A stretch of DNA of 64,000 nucleotides from Defluviitaleaceae bacterium (GTDB lineage: Bacteria; Bacillota; Clostridia; Lachnospirales; UBA5962), in NCBI GenBank assembly GCA_009779915.1, contig WRBA01000009.1:39078-103077 (forward strand), given 5' to 3'. The translations under genes and the position numbers were made by a program. The notes beneath the pieces were generated by a model. The model worked only from the letters and a program-made list of their open reading frames with translations, did not search any database and had not been told where the DNA came from. Positions 1 to 9,133 of the stretch are shown here, piece by piece (within the stretch, counting starts at the first letter, position 1; each line of letters starts with the position of its first letter).

Positions 1-16
1 ATGCTATTCCCTCCTT
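1..16 (-). promoter_or_regulatory. SD and probable start of the next flagellar gene, cut by the window edge
   Basis: On the minus strand AAGGAGG (10-16) is followed after 7 nt by AT at positions 2-1, so an ATG would be completed by the first base outside the window. The SD overlaps the end of fliM. In Bacillus and Clostridium the gene after fliM is fliY or fliN, which is the natural expectation here. Only the SD is seen; the gene identity is inferred. Confidence 0.6.
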
Positions 17-996
17 CCAACCAAAGAAGTTATTTGAATGGCGTTGCGCCCATGACTAATACCGGGCTTAGCTTTAAACTTCAAAAGCTCGCCTATTTTA
101 ACGCTTAAATCAGAATTAACAAAGGAGTCAAGCATTATAATGTCTCCTTCTGCTAAATTCACAAACTCGCCAACACTAATCCGTGTTTGTCCGATAATTG
201 CGCTAACGTCTACATCTGTAATTTCAAGTTTTTCTTCAAGCTGCTTTACATGAACTTCATTATCTTCGTCCTTTTTGTTCTTTTTAGATCCATACCAATT
301 AGCCGCATTAATCTGCTGGGCTATAGGTTCTATCGTAATGTAGGGTATACAGAAGTTAAAGAACCCTTGTACACCGCCAACATTCATATCCAAAGTAATA
401 AGTGCGGTAAGTTCATTAGGAGGCATAATTTGGGCAAATTGAACATTCGTTTCAAGCATATCAAGCTTTGGTTGTATTTGAGCGACATTTTCCCATGTTT
501 CCGGCATAAGCTTGAGTATTTGAATAAATACGCGCTCCAGAAGAACTTTTTCAATTTCAGACAAATCCCTGGTTTCACTCATCGGATAACCAGGACCGCC
601 TAAAACTCTATCTATAATAGCATAACCGATATTCGTCGATAGTTCAAGTATAATTGAGCCTTTGAAAGGTTCAAAATCAACAATCCCTAAAATAGCGGGG
701 TTAGATAGGGAATTAGTAAAGTTGTTATAAGTTATTTGCTCGCTGTTTACAACCTCAGCTTGGACAGATGTTCTCAAATATCCGGTTAAAAATGAGGTTA
801 AAAACCTTGAATAATTATCAAATATAATTTCAAGAGTGCGAAGCTGCTCCTTGCTGAATTTAGACGGATTCGCAAAGTCGTATACTTTAACATCTTTTTT
901 AGGCATTTCCTCGGCGGCTACTATATCCTCGGAATCACCACTTGATAATGCATTTAGCAAGGCATCAATTTCACTTTGCGATAAAATATCTCCCAC
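4..996 (-). CDS. fliM: Flagellar motor switch protein FliM
   Basis: FliM sits in the C-ring between FliG and FliN/FliY and binds phosphorylated CheY to reverse the motor. The 330-aa product has the usual length. The N-terminal CheY-binding motif EIDALL is at residues 9-14, after a short LSQS lead-in. A CheC-like middle domain and a C-terminal SpoA/surface-presentation domain (about 250-325) follow. It is the last complete gene of the fla operon in this window. It is separated from fliL by 287 bp, an unusually large gap for this operon, which holds nested hairpins instead of a gene. Confidence 0.97.
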   Translation of the reverse strand: MGDILSQSEIDALLNALSSGDSEDIVAAEEMPKKDVKVYDFANPSKFSKEQLRTLEIIFDNYSRFLTSFLTGYLRTSVQAEVVNSEQITYNNFTNSLSNPAILGIVDFEPFKGSIILELSTNIGYAIIDRVLGGPGYPMSETRDLSEIEKVLLERVFIQILKLMPETWENVAQIQPKLDMLETNVQFAQIMPPNELTALITLDMNVGGVQGFFNFCIPYITIEPIAQQINAANWYGSKKNKKDEDNEVHVKQLEEKLEITDVDVSAIIGQTRISVGEFVNLAEGDIIMLDSFVNSDLSVKIGELLKFKAKPGISHGRNAIQITSLVGRRE

Positions 997-1091
997 TGTT
1001 ATATCACCCGCTTTTCTTCGTGCTGTCTGTCTGCTTTCTTCGCTGTCACTTCGGACTTGCCTGTCCTAAATTTGATTCAGTAACTCGCAAT

Positions 1092-1139
1092 CTCAAAGTC
1101 TCTCAGTACTTTTGCCTTCGGCAAAAGCCGCCCTTTGAG
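1092..1139. repeat. Nested hairpins between fliL and fliM
   Basis: A perfect 8-bp hairpin CTTTTGCC-TTC-GGCAAAAG (1109-1127) lies inside a second perfect inverted repeat, CTCAAAG (1092-1098) with CTTTGAG (1133-1139). Further weak GGAC/GTCC dyads flank it. No ORF crosses the 287-bp gap convincingly and there is no U-tract in either direction. It resembles the structured intergenic elements seen elsewhere in the window more than a terminator. It may be an RNA processing or attenuation site inside the fla transcript. Confidence 0.5.
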
Positions 1140-1283
1140 CGTCCGGACTTCTTTCCGGTACCTATTATATAATCAGGGTAGAAACATCTCACTTTGTTCA
1201 ATGTTTCTTCTTTATATACACATTATACACTATTCCCAACTCCCTGTATATTAATTTTAACAGGAAATATTGGCAAAAATAAT

Positions 1284-1769
1284 TTACATAAAATAGATAT
1301 CCCAAAAGAATACATTATGGATAATATTTGTCCTAAACTCAGATTGAAGTCTTTGTATTATCCCTTCTTTAAGTATATCCTGATTCACACTGCCTGAAAT
1401 TTGATCTATCCTTTTATTGGAAACTACATAATTTACAGCATCTCTTATAATAGCTTCAGAACCGGCTATTAGCTCAATAAGATCCGCATCAGCCCGGTCT
1501 CTGGTGTCCAGTGCTATGGATACATTTATATTTACCGCATGGGGCGTGCCGTCAGGGCTTGGTAATAAATTAATAGTCATAGGCGAAGTTAAGTTAATCA
1601 GCCTAGAGTCTACAAAATCCACGCCGCCGGGATCAGCCATTATAGTGGTAGAAGGCTCCTGAGGCGAAGTAATCATATTTAATGCCATTATCGCAACGCC
1701 AACCACCGTAGCCAGTAAAACCACCAGCAGAAATATTATCACAAACATAAATTTCTTGTTTTTTTCCAC
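1284..1769 (-). CDS. fliL: Flagellar basal body-associated protein FliL
   Basis: FliL is a single-pass membrane protein that surrounds the stator and supports torque. The 161-aa product has a short basic N-terminus, one transmembrane (TM) helix at about residues 8-30, and a periplasm-facing FliL domain ending in IIHNVFFWDIYFM. The start is GTG, preceded by GAGGGAG with about 10 nt spacing; no better ATG lies nearby. It follows motB by 63 bp in the fla operon. Confidence 0.9.
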   Translation of the reverse strand: MEKNKKFMFVIIFLLVVLLATVVGVAIMALNMITSPQEPSTTIMADPGGVDFVDSRLINLTSPMTINLLPSPDGTPHAVNINVSIALDTRDRADADLIELIAGSEAIIRDAVNYVVSNKRIDQISGSVNQDILKEGIIQRLQSEFRTNIIHNVFFWDIYFM

Positions 1770-1832
1770 TTATAACACGCTCCCTCAAACTAAGATTACT
1801 ATAGTGAGTCGCTTTTGACTCAAAGGACTATA

Positions 1833-2648
1833 TTACGGAATACTATACATAGCTCTTGCAATATTCGTAGCCGGATTTACATTCATTATTCTCATTTCAA
1901 CACGCCTATTTGCCTGTCTGCCTTCAGGGGTGGCATTGTCTGCTATCGGTCTGTACTCACTTAAGCCTATAGCTCCAACACTGGTCGGATTCATCCCTCT
2001 TGCATTTACAAAATAACGCCAAACCTCCGCCGACCTGGCTTGTGAAAGGTCTAAATTATCTCTAAACCTTGCTGTGCTTATAGGCACATTATCAGTATGC
2101 CCTTCTATCATAACTTCAATATCATCAAGACCTGCCAATTGGTTTGCTATTGCATCAAGTGCTTCAAGTGCCTCAGGTCTTAAGTCCGCCCGTCCGCTGT
2201 CAAACAAAACGCCATCTGCAAACCTAAGGAGCACATAATTCTCCCCTTCTTGCACAATTACCGCTTCGTTTAAATTTCTATCGGCAAAATAAGTCCTAAA
2301 CTCCGATGCCATATTACTAAGTTCTTCCTGCCGTCTGTGGGCATTTGCTTCTCTTTCTTCGTCACTGGCTACAAGAGTGGCTACAGGCATATTGGTAATG
2401 CCGTTGCCTATAAGGTTGTTTATTCCCTCGCCAAAATTAGTGGAAACTTGAGGAACCCGCCTTGCACCGCCGCCACCGCCGCCGCGCATAGCTTGTGCCA
2501 TGGCTTCAACCCTTGCCGCGTCTACCTCTGAAAAAGCAAACATCATAACAAACAAAGCGAATAGCAGTGTAACCAAGTCAGCATATGTTGCCATCCAAGC
2601 CGGAGAACCGCCGCCGCCATCGCCACCATTCTGCTTTTTCCTAGCCAT
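1833..2648 (-). CDS. motB: Flagellar stator protein MotB
   Basis: MotB anchors the proton-driven stator to peptidoglycan. This 271-aa protein has a Gly-rich cytoplasmic tail and a single TM helix starting WMATYADLVTLLFALFVMM, where Asp24 is the conserved proton-binding residue. A Gly-rich linker (GGGGGGARR) follows, then a C-terminal OmpA-like peptidoglycan-binding domain with IEGHTDNVPIS and NRRVEMRI. Its ATG overlaps the end of motA by one base, so the pair is translationally coupled. The sequence near Asp24 is compatible with either H+ or Na+; ion specificity cannot be decided here. Confidence 0.96.
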   Translation of the reverse strand: MARKKQNGGDGGGGSPAWMATYADLVTLLFALFVMMFAFSEVDAARVEAMAQAMRGGGGGGARRVPQVSTNFGEGINNLIGNGITNMPVATLVASDEEREANAHRRQEELSNMASEFRTYFADRNLNEAVIVQEGENYVLLRFADGVLFDSGRADLRPEALEALDAIANQLAGLDDIEVMIEGHTDNVPISTARFRDNLDLSQARSAEVWRYFVNARGMNPTSVGAIGLSEYRPIADNATPEGRQANRRVEMRIMNVNPATNIARAMYSIP

Positions 2649-3451
2649 TACTCACCGCCTCCTCTACTGTCATCATCTCCGCCAATTTTAGAGCGCAGAG
2701 CCGGTGAGAAGAAGGATTTAAGCTTTTCTTCTATTATCCTTGGGTTTTCCCCAGCTTGAATAGAGAGTATACCTTCAACAAAAACTTCTTTTATAAGCAT
2801 TTCTTCAGAGTTTTTAACATTAAGCTTGTTAGCGATTGGCGTACATATGTAGTTCGCTACAATAACACCGTAAAGCGTTGTTATAAGTGCCATCGCCATC
2901 ATAGGACCCAAAGTATCCGGGTCCAGATCCTGAAGCATGAGTATAAGACCAATAGTTGTACCCATCATACCCCAAGCAGGAGCAAATGAGGCAAATTTAT
3001 CCCAAACCTCTTTTGAGGCACCATGACGTGCTTCGATATAAGTTATTTCCGTATCCAAAATAGAGCGTACTAAGTCAGGGTCGGTACCGTCAACTATAAG
3101 CATTATACCCTTTTGAAGGAATTTGTTCTCCATACTTTGAGCTTTTTCCTCTAAAGAGAGTATCCCTTCACGTCTTGCAAGATTAGCAAGTCCAATTATT
3201 TCATTGATTGCACTTGCCGGGTCGCTATTCGATACTTGAAATATAAGTTTTGCACTTTTTAGCCCTGCAACAAATTGAGGCATGGGAAAGCCTATCATTA
3301 ACGACGCCAAAGAACCACCCACAACAAGAGCAACCGAAGCAGGGTCGACGAAGGCAAGCATGAGACTTGCATCCCCGCTCGCACTCAAAAGTATAGTTAC
3401 TAAAAGCATTACCAGACCAACAACTAAGCCAATAATAGAACCGAGTTCCAA
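2648..3451 (-). CDS. motA: Flagellar stator protein MotA
   Basis: MotA forms the ion channel with MotB and pushes on FliG. The 267-aa product has four TM segments (about 5-23, 34-56, 150-175 and 185-210) and a large cytoplasmic loop. The conserved channel prolines appear in FAPAWG and in the DPDTLGPMM segment. The likely start is TTG with GAGGAGG 8 nt upstream. Placement of motAB inside the fla operon, between flbD and fliL, is common in Clostridia and differs from B. subtilis. Confidence 0.95.
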   Translation of the reverse strand: MELGSIIGLVVGLVMLLVTILLSASGDASLMLAFVDPASVALVVGGSLASLMIGFPMPQFVAGLKSAKLIFQVSNSDPASAINEIIGLANLARREGILSLEEKAQSMENKFLQKGIMLIVDGTDPDLVRSILDTEITYIEARHGASKEVWDKFASFAPAWGMMGTTIGLILMLQDLDPDTLGPMMAMALITTLYGVIVANYICTPIANKLNVKNSEEMLIKEVFVEGILSIQAGENPRIIEEKLKSFFSPALRSKIGGDDDSRGGGE

Positions 3452-3469
3452 GAAAATGACCTCCTCTTA

Positions 3470-3661
3470 TTACAAGTCAACTATATGAATTTTCCTTTTA
3501 TATGCAATTACTTTTTCCATTATGTCATCTATGGACTCCTTGGCAATAACCTTCCTGCCGGTAGTCATAGTAATTGTCGTATCAGGGGTTGATTCTATGC
3601 ATTCTATCAAATCACAATTAATAATAAATTCCCGATCATTTAATCTGGTTACGTTTATCAT
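3470..3661 (-). CDS. flbD: FlbD/SwrD family flagellar protein
   Basis: This 63-aa protein begins MINVTRLNDREFIINCDLIE and has the compact fold of the FlbD family. The B. subtilis member (YlzI, renamed SwrD) raises flagellar torque and is needed for swarming. I chose the ATG at 3661 because GGAGGGG lies 8 nt upstream and the homology starts there; a longer frame reaches into the palindromic repeat upstream and is probably not translated. It lies just before motA, consistent with a stator-related role. Confidence 0.88.
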   Translation of the reverse strand: MINVTRLNDREFIINCDLIECIESTPDTTITMTTGRKVIAKESIDDIMEKVIAYKRKIHIVDL

Positions 3662-3705
3662 ATCTACATCCCCTCCTTGGTTATAAGCACTAAAGCGATA
3701 CTTTT

Positions 3706-3799
3706 CGTTGAAAGCTGCATCACTTTGTGCTACAGCTTTCAACGATATTACTGTTGGTATGAATTAAAAGTTCCGGCACTATGCTTGAAACTTTTAATT
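3706..3799. repeat. Palindromic repeat family E, copy 1, with a second dyad
   Basis: A perfect 12-bp inverted repeat, CGTTGAAAGCTG (3706-3717) with CAGCTTTCAACG (3733-3744), is followed by a tail ending CTGTTGGTATGAA (3751-3763). The same arms and tail recur at 63,642-63,701. A second perfect 11-bp dyad, AATTAAAAGTT (3762-3772) with AACTTTTAATT (3789-3799), lies beside it. The block separates flgE from flbD inside the operon. Confidence 0.6.
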
Positions 3800-3820
3800 A
3801 TCCTCCCAATAACGATAGTC

Positions 3821-3857
3821 CGTCATTGCAAGCCCAAAGCGCATTGGGTCACAATCT
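3821..3857. repeat. Degenerate CGTCATTGCAAG-type repeat
   Basis: The 12-mer CGTCATTGCAAG (3821-3832) is followed by an imperfect complement ending GGGTCACAATCT. The same 12-mer starts a clean hairpin at 28,683. Repeats of this general form (CGTCATTGC...GCAAT) are widespread in bacterial intergenic DNA; that comparison is from memory. Confidence 0.4.
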
Positions 3858-3865
3858 AATCATTA

Positions 3866-5272
3866 CTATCTTCTAAGATTTACAAGCTCCTGTAACATCT
3901 CATCAGAGGTGCTTATAAGACGGCTGGATGCCTGGAAACCCCTTTGGGTGGTAATCATTTCGGTAAATTCAGAGGAAAGATCCACATTACTCATTTCCAA
4001 AACGCCGCCCATCATATTGCCTGTTATCTCTCCTGTGCCGTTAAATTCGCCGGAGTTAGGTGAGGTAACGAAAAGATTGCCGCCAGCGGATTCAAGCCCG
4101 GCTGGATTTCTAAATCTCGCAATAGGTATTTGACCTAAAATCGCCATTTCACCGTTAGAGTAACGACCTGTAATAATACCGTCAGAGCCTACAGATATAC
4201 CTTCCAAAATTCCTGGGGCATTGCCATCTCTTGTGTCAAAGCCTGCACTTGTTGTAGTGGAACCGAATTGATTAAGAAATTGGAAATCGAATGTAAAATC
4301 TCCGGTACCGCCTAAGCCTATTGTAAAAGGCGGGAAAGCTACAGGTGTACCGTAAGGGGGAGCCGCAAGTACAGGACCGCTAACAACAGGGCCCGGTCCT
4401 AAATCCATATTTATAGTAACCGCACCATCAGCTAAATCTCCGCCCCCTGCTATAATCCTACCATTTGTATCAAAAAGAACTTCTATAGGTGCCTGTGGAT
4501 CCAAGTTAAGCCTTACGGAGTTGGCACCTCTCTGACCATTAAGATAAGCAACATCACCGAAAGTTACTTCCCATTCAGCTGCGGCAATAGCTGGTGGTCC
4601 GGCATAAGTTGTATTGCCTACATACGTAAATGTAACATCTTTAACCCATCTATTTCCTAAACTGTCAAAGAAAGATTTAGAAGCTGTATGAGAACCGCCG
4701 CTTGCTACTATAGCCGCTTGGTTTAAATTACCTTCAACTCTTATTTGTGTACTTGCTGAAGGAGGGGCTTGCTCTTTATCTCCTCCAAGGAATATTGGCT
4801 GAACTAAATCCCTTTGGATACCCCATCCGCCGGGTGCATTAGGATCAGGTATTCTATCCCAGCCCATAACACGCATACCGTTCATATGAAGCCAACCGGA
4901 CTCATCAACTTCAAAATTTCCCGCTCTGGTAAAGAATGTACCTGTAGCGTCACCTACTATGAAAAATCCGTCGCCGTTAAGCATCAGGTCAAGTCCTCTG
5001 TCAGTCCTTTGGGCTGCACCTGTATTCATATTTCTATCTATACTTGCAACATTAACACCAAGACCGATTTGCATTGGGTTTGTACCCCCTCTGCCTGTAG
5101 CTTCATTAGCTCTCGAAGCTCCTTGAACAGTTTGGCTGAAAACATCATTAAATGTAACTCTACTGGATTTAAAACCTACTGTATTAACATTCGAAATATT
5201 GTGTGCAATAACGTCCATTTTTGTCTGGTGGGTTCTAAGACCTGATACACCAGAAAACATTGATCTCATCAT
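3866..5272 (-). CDS. flgE: Flagellar hook protein FlgE
   Basis: FlgE polymerises into the flagellar hook. The 468-aa product starts MMRSMFSGVSGLRTHQTKMD and has the N-terminal rod/hook signature HNISNVNTVGFK. It also has the NGDGFFIVGD motif of the FlgE/F/G core and the C-terminal helix ending in MLQELVNLRR. The TTQRGFQASSRLI segment is the conserved C-terminal hook motif. GGAGG is placed about 9 nt upstream of the first ATG. In B. subtilis the orthologue follows flgD in the same way. Confidence 0.94.
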   Translation of the reverse strand: MMRSMFSGVSGLRTHQTKMDVIAHNISNVNTVGFKSSRVTFNDVFSQTVQGASRANEATGRGGTNPMQIGLGVNVASIDRNMNTGAAQRTDRGLDLMLNGDGFFIVGDATGTFFTRAGNFEVDESGWLHMNGMRVMGWDRIPDPNAPGGWGIQRDLVQPIFLGGDKEQAPPSASTQIRVEGNLNQAAIVASGGSHTASKSFFDSLGNRWVKDVTFTYVGNTTYAGPPAIAAAEWEVTFGDVAYLNGQRGANSVRLNLDPQAPIEVLFDTNGRIIAGGGDLADGAVTINMDLGPGPVVSGPVLAAPPYGTPVAFPPFTIGLGGTGDFTFDFQFLNQFGSTTTSAGFDTRDGNAPGILEGISVGSDGIITGRYSNGEMAILGQIPIARFRNPAGLESAGGNLFVTSPNSGEFNGTGEITGNMMGGVLEMSNVDLSSEFTEMITTQRGFQASSRLISTSDEMLQELVNLRR

Positions 5273-5352
5273 AACAAATATCCTCCTAAAGTACGGTGCC
5301 GCCTGCCCCGTCCATCAATCAGGGGCAGGTTAACTTCCTTAAAAAGGTCCGG

Positions 5353-5751
5353 CTAAACTATTACAGCACCATCTATATTTGTAAATATATTTTTGTTAGT
5401 TTGATTTATGGCTGTTATAACCGTTTTTGACGGTACATTCACTAACAACGCCAAATCATCAACTAAAACCAGTGAATCTTTTATACCTTTTTGCCCTGCA
5501 TCTAAAATGCCGGACTCCACACGCTTAAGCTGATCTTCTGATAAGCTTATAGCTCTTGTACTAAGCCTAACTGCCGCATGTTTTGAAAATTGAAGAGAAT
5601 TTATTTCCGACAACTTATCTTTAAGTACCGAGTTGAAGCTGGAACCTTGCTCTACCTGGGATTTTTCCGGTCTTTTGTTATAAGCGTTCCCTTCAATAGG
5701 CTTTTGGCTTATTTTAGCTGCGTTTTTAATTAAATCATTGTATCCACTCAT
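5353..5751 (-). CDS. Flagellar operon protein, TIGR02530 type
   Basis: This 132-aa protein has the C-terminal domain found in TIGR02530 flagellar operon proteins, with FSKHAAVRLSTRAISLSE and a later DDLALLVNVPSKTVITAI. The N-terminal 45 residues are polar and probably unstructured. It lies between flgD and flgE, the usual position for this family in Firmicutes. It is thought to assist hook assembly, but its molecular role is not established. Confidence 0.8.
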   Translation of the reverse strand: MSGYNDLIKNAAKISQKPIEGNAYNKRPEKSQVEQGSSFNSVLKDKLSEINSLQFSKHAAVRLSTRAISLSEDQLKRVESGILDAGQKGIKDSLVLVDDLALLVNVPSKTVITAINQTNKNIFTNIDGAVIV

Positions 5752-5814
5752 ATTCTACACCAACCGTTTCATCTCTCCTTAATTTTAGTCATTTCCTTGA
5801 TGCCGTTTTTCGTT

Positions 5815-6777
5815 TTAAGGCGTATCATCATCACTTGAAGGAGTAGTAATCCTTGCAAAATCCGTAAAGCTGACTCTCTCTGCGTCTGTACCTGTGCCTA
5901 CTACCAAGTATACCCTGCCAGCGTTAATTTCAATCGCTGAAACTGTACCTGATACAGTGCCGTGAGTAATATTCTGACCTTCTTGCCTTAATGCGTCACT
6001 TAAATGAGCTATGGAGTTAAGCGGAATCGTCCTGTTATCTGATATAACAATCTGAGGTTCCCCTAAAACAAAGCTGATTCCAACTATAGGAGTAACGCCA
6101 AAGTCCTCTGTAGTAATATTTCTATTTATTATAATATTGCCGTCAGCTATACCTGTAACATTCGCAGGGAAAACATCTCTGTTGCCTACAACAAGTACAG
6201 GAGAGCCGTTTTCAAATTTAATATGACTTACTCTTCCTTCAACATAGTCAATTGGAGTGCCGTCAGAGTCAAAAACAACGCTTTGAACCCATCTGCCTAC
6301 AAGACTAAGACTTTGCTGTGTCAGTATAGAAGCGTGGATTTGGTTTAATCTTACATCAAACACTTCCTCAACATCTGCTACTGCCATTTCCCTGCCGCCC
6401 ACTACAAGGCGAGGCTCACCGTTTCTCATAACCACATGGCTTACTTCACCGCCGATTTGCTCAAACTGACCTGAAGCATGGTTAAATGTCGTACCTATTA
6501 CAACCTTGCCTACCATAGAGAAAGCTTGACCCTGAGTCATAGTGGCGTTTAAGTTTTGCATCTGCTCTAAAGCTGAGAATTGCGCCATTTGAGCTATAAA
6601 ATCCCTATCGTCCATTGGGTCTAACGGGTTTTGATGCTGAAGCTGGGTCACAAGAAGCCTGAGGAATGCATCTCTGTCCAAGTCAGAATTTGCCTGCCTT
6701 CCGGGAACGATATTATTAGTTTGTGTGCCCCTTATGTAATCAGTCCACAAACCTGACATATTTGAATTATTGCTCAT
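5815..6777 (-). CDS. flgD: Hook-capping protein FlgD, extended
   Basis: FlgD caps the growing hook so that FlgE subunits can add. Residues about 25-75 hold the capping core (DAFLRLLVTQLQHQNPLDP, then FIAQMAQFSALEQMQN). At 320 aa it is long for the family. The C-terminal part is built of repeated beta-rich modules. Two clear copies start SMVGKVV and SLVGRWV and contain GEVSHVVMRNGEPRLVVGGRE and GRVSHIKFENGSPVLVVGNRD (quoted in part). Weaker copies appear near GEPQIVISDNR and GRVYLVVGTG. The modules look like an internal duplication of the FlgD Tudor/Ig region. Confidence 0.9.
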   Translation of the reverse strand: MSNNSNMSGLWTDYIRGTQTNNIVPGRQANSDLDRDAFLRLLVTQLQHQNPLDPMDDRDFIAQMAQFSALEQMQNLNATMTQGQAFSMVGKVVIGTTFNHASGQFEQIGGEVSHVVMRNGEPRLVVGGREMAVADVEEVFDVRLNQIHASILTQQSLSLVGRWVQSVVFDSDGTPIDYVEGRVSHIKFENGSPVLVVGNRDVFPANVTGIADGNIIINRNITTEDFGVTPIVGISFVLGEPQIVISDNRTIPLNSIAHLSDALRQEGQNITHGTVSGTVSAIEINAGRVYLVVGTGTDAERVSFTDFARITTPSSDDDTP

Positions 6778-6794
6778 TTGTTTTCCTCATTTCT

Positions 6795-8111
6795 TTAAGC
6801 TTTGATGTTTAACGTGTTATTATAAACTTCCTGCTCGTCAACCTCTGCAAGTTCACCGTTTTCCAGCGAGGCTAAAATATTAGCAATCCTGCCTTGAGAC
6901 TTTGAGCGCTCTTTTAAAAACTCATTCATATGCTGCTCGGAATTGCCTGTTGATACACTTACGGAAAGCTCTGCTACATTAACGCCCTGCTCTGCAAGAG
7001 TGTCTTTAAGCTGGTTAAAATTACTTTCGATAATTTCCTTAACTCTCTGGCTTTCAGCTACAAAATGAGCTGTTATAATGCCGTTTTCACTGGCTATCCT
7101 AAGAGAAACTTCACCAAGGCTTTCAGGTCTTAGGCTCATTTTAATTTCCGATACACCAGGCTTAATATCAACCTTGATTTTTTCAAAAATCTGGTCAACC
7201 ACTTCTCTGTTGGCTGCAGCCTGAGGTGTTTCAGCGTTTAATGTAACCGTGTTTGTACTAACTTGAGTTTCAACTGTAGGCTGTGTCATCATATTAACTT
7301 CAACCTCAGCATTTTGGAAGAGCTCGTTTTGGTTATTACCGCCCTCACCTGTATTTGCTTCAGTTTGGGCTTGCTGCTCACCGGTTTGCACTACTTTTAC
7401 ATTGCTCTGTTGGTTTTCAGTCTCAAAAACAGCATTTTCCTCTTCAGCTAGCTGCAAATTAGCCATTTCCTCAAGGTTTGAAGTGTAAATTACTCCTTCT
7501 GTTTCTAAAGCCGCTGCTATAGGTGCCTCTGTCTGGATTTGTACCGGCTCTGCCGCAGTTTTTTCGTAAGCTGTGGTAAGAGCTTCGCCAATTTCCGCAA
7601 ACATTTCCTTAACGCCTTCCATGCCCAAAAGTTCTATAGGACTTTCTACCTCTAAAACTTCAGAAATTACTAAAGTAACATTTTTCGTTTCCGCTAAATC
7701 CACAGGCTGCATTTGAAGGTTGTAAAGAACCACCAGAAGCTCTTCTCCTGTAATTTGCAGGACACATGCCAAATCCTCTACCAATTCTTCCTCTGCCTTG
7801 TCACTTAAAGCTGGACCTTGCGGATTTTCATTAGCAGCTTCATCAACCCTAGTGGTGCCGCTTTCCTGAGTTTTTAAGTCAGTGTCCGCAGCTCTAGTCT
7901 CATCAGCAGGTCTTGTTTCTCTGCTTTGAGCAGACCCATTGTTTTTCTGAGACTCATTATTTCTGGCATTTCTTGGCTGGTTTTGCGTTCTTTCTCTTCC
8001 AGAAACCTCATCTAGCATACGAGCAAATCCATCATCTCTGTTATTACTTGTGGCTCTCACCCCTGCAAGATCAACAGAGTTGACCGGTGCAACATTTCCT
8101 ACTACTGTCAT
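6795..8111 (-). CDS. fliK: Flagellar hook-length control protein FliK
   Basis: FliK measures hook length and switches export specificity at FlhB. The chosen start (MTVVGNVAPVN) has GGGAGG upstream with about 7 nt spacing, giving 438 aa; a longer frame to 8177 lacks an SD. Residues 1-310 are low-complexity, Gln/Glu/Asn-rich and probably disordered, as in other FliKs. The C-terminal Flg_hook domain carries IKMSLRPESLGEVSLRI. It lies between ylxF and flgD as in B. subtilis. Confidence 0.9.
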   Translation of the reverse strand: MTVVGNVAPVNSVDLAGVRATSNNRDDGFARMLDEVSGRERTQNQPRNARNNESQKNNGSAQSRETRPADETRAADTDLKTQESGTTRVDEAANENPQGPALSDKAEEELVEDLACVLQITGEELLVVLYNLQMQPVDLAETKNVTLVISEVLEVESPIELLGMEGVKEMFAEIGEALTTAYEKTAAEPVQIQTEAPIAAALETEGVIYTSNLEEMANLQLAEEENAVFETENQQSNVKVVQTGEQQAQTEANTGEGGNNQNELFQNAEVEVNMMTQPTVETQVSTNTVTLNAETPQAAANREVVDQIFEKIKVDIKPGVSEIKMSLRPESLGEVSLRIASENGIITAHFVAESQRVKEIIESNFNQLKDTLAEQGVNVAELSVSVSTGNSEQHMNEFLKERSKSQGRIANILASLENGELAEVDEQEVYNNTLNIKA

Positions 8112-8228
8112 CCATCCACCTCCCTTCGATTTTGGAGACCGCTTAATGTCTCCCATCCGGCTTACTTGGCAATACACCAGATGGGAAGCATCAAACTAAC
8201 TCCTATATATCAAGCATCTACCCTTTAG

Positions 8229-9062
8229 CTATGGTGCCGTAGGTGCCATTCTTCTTACTATTTGTTCGGCTGAGCGTAAATTCATTGTGGCTAAAATATC
8301 TGCCCTCTGCTGTGACCCCATTTGGCTTAGTATATTAACTACCAGCTCCGGCTCTGAGCGCAGTAACTGCTCAAGTATCTCCGCCGCTGAGGATTCATCC
8401 ATATTTACAAAGGTACTTACAAGAGCTCTAAACTCTCTGTCGTTTTGATTTATGCCAACGATTTCTCTAAATATCTCTTCGGCATTTGCAGGTGATACAT
8501 CCGCAAAAAATCTTTCAAAATTTATAGGATCCCCAAAAGCTATTTCTCTGTCAAGGACTTCTCTAAGCTCCATCACTTCCAAATGGGCAGCCTCAAACTC
8601 TTGCAAGGACGAAATTTGCGCCAAATAAGTTCTGTTTAATCCTTCAAGCCTTGTAATCTCCGTACTCAAATTATAATTATACGTCTCAAGCCTTGCAATT
8701 TCCAAAAGAAGCTCGTCTGCGCTCATAGTGTAGACGGGATCCTCCATTTCCAAAGGAGGCAAGAGATTGTTAACAATCGGTACTGTTTCTAAAATATTTC
8801 TAAGATGGTTATCTCTAAGACCAAAGGCGTTATATTGAAAAACCGCAAAACCAAAACCTGCAACCGCAACCAAAACCGCAATCAAAACTACAACGCCTAT
8901 CCATCTTCTTTTTTTCGGCTCATTATGAAGCTTGTTTTTATTTCTTCCCAATTCCAAGTTTAAATCATCATCTATATTATCAATGTCATCAACGTTGTTC
9001 TGACCATTATCTATATCGGCTTCTTTATTATTTTTTTTAAGACGTGACAGTAGCCCCGGCAT
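8229..9062 (-). CDS. ylxF: YlxF-like flagellar protein with an MgtE-N/FliG-like domain
   Basis: Predicted 277-aa membrane protein. It has an acidic Asn/Asp-rich cytoplasmic segment, one TM helix (KRRWIGVVVLIAVLVAVAG region), a coiled coil, and a C-terminal helical domain. That domain contains FADVSPANAEEIF and MDESSAAEILEQL, similar to the MgtE N-terminal domain. AGGAGG sits 6-7 nt before the chosen ATG. Its place between fliJ and fliK matches B. subtilis ylxF, whose function is unknown; an accessory role in export or assembly is inference. Confidence 0.8.
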   Translation of the reverse strand: MPGLLSRLKKNNKEADIDNGQNNVDDIDNIDDDLNLELGRNKNKLHNEPKKRRWIGVVVLIAVLVAVAGFGFAVFQYNAFGLRDNHLRNILETVPIVNNLLPPLEMEDPVYTMSADELLLEIARLETYNYNLSTEITRLEGLNRTYLAQISSLQEFEAAHLEVMELREVLDREIAFGDPINFERFFADVSPANAEEIFREIVGINQNDREFRALVSTFVNMDESSAAEILEQLLRSEPELVVNILSQMGSQQRADILATMNLRSAEQIVRRMAPTAP

Positions 9063-9133
9063 AAATTTCCTCCTAACAATAGCCGAACGATTGTTCAATT
9101 CTGACTATGTACCGCATGATGCATAAATATGTA

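Noticed and set aside
187..603. 138-aa frame opposite fliM
   Set aside because: Antisense shadow of fliM with no SD and no recognisable domain. Many similar shadows elsewhere were also ignored.
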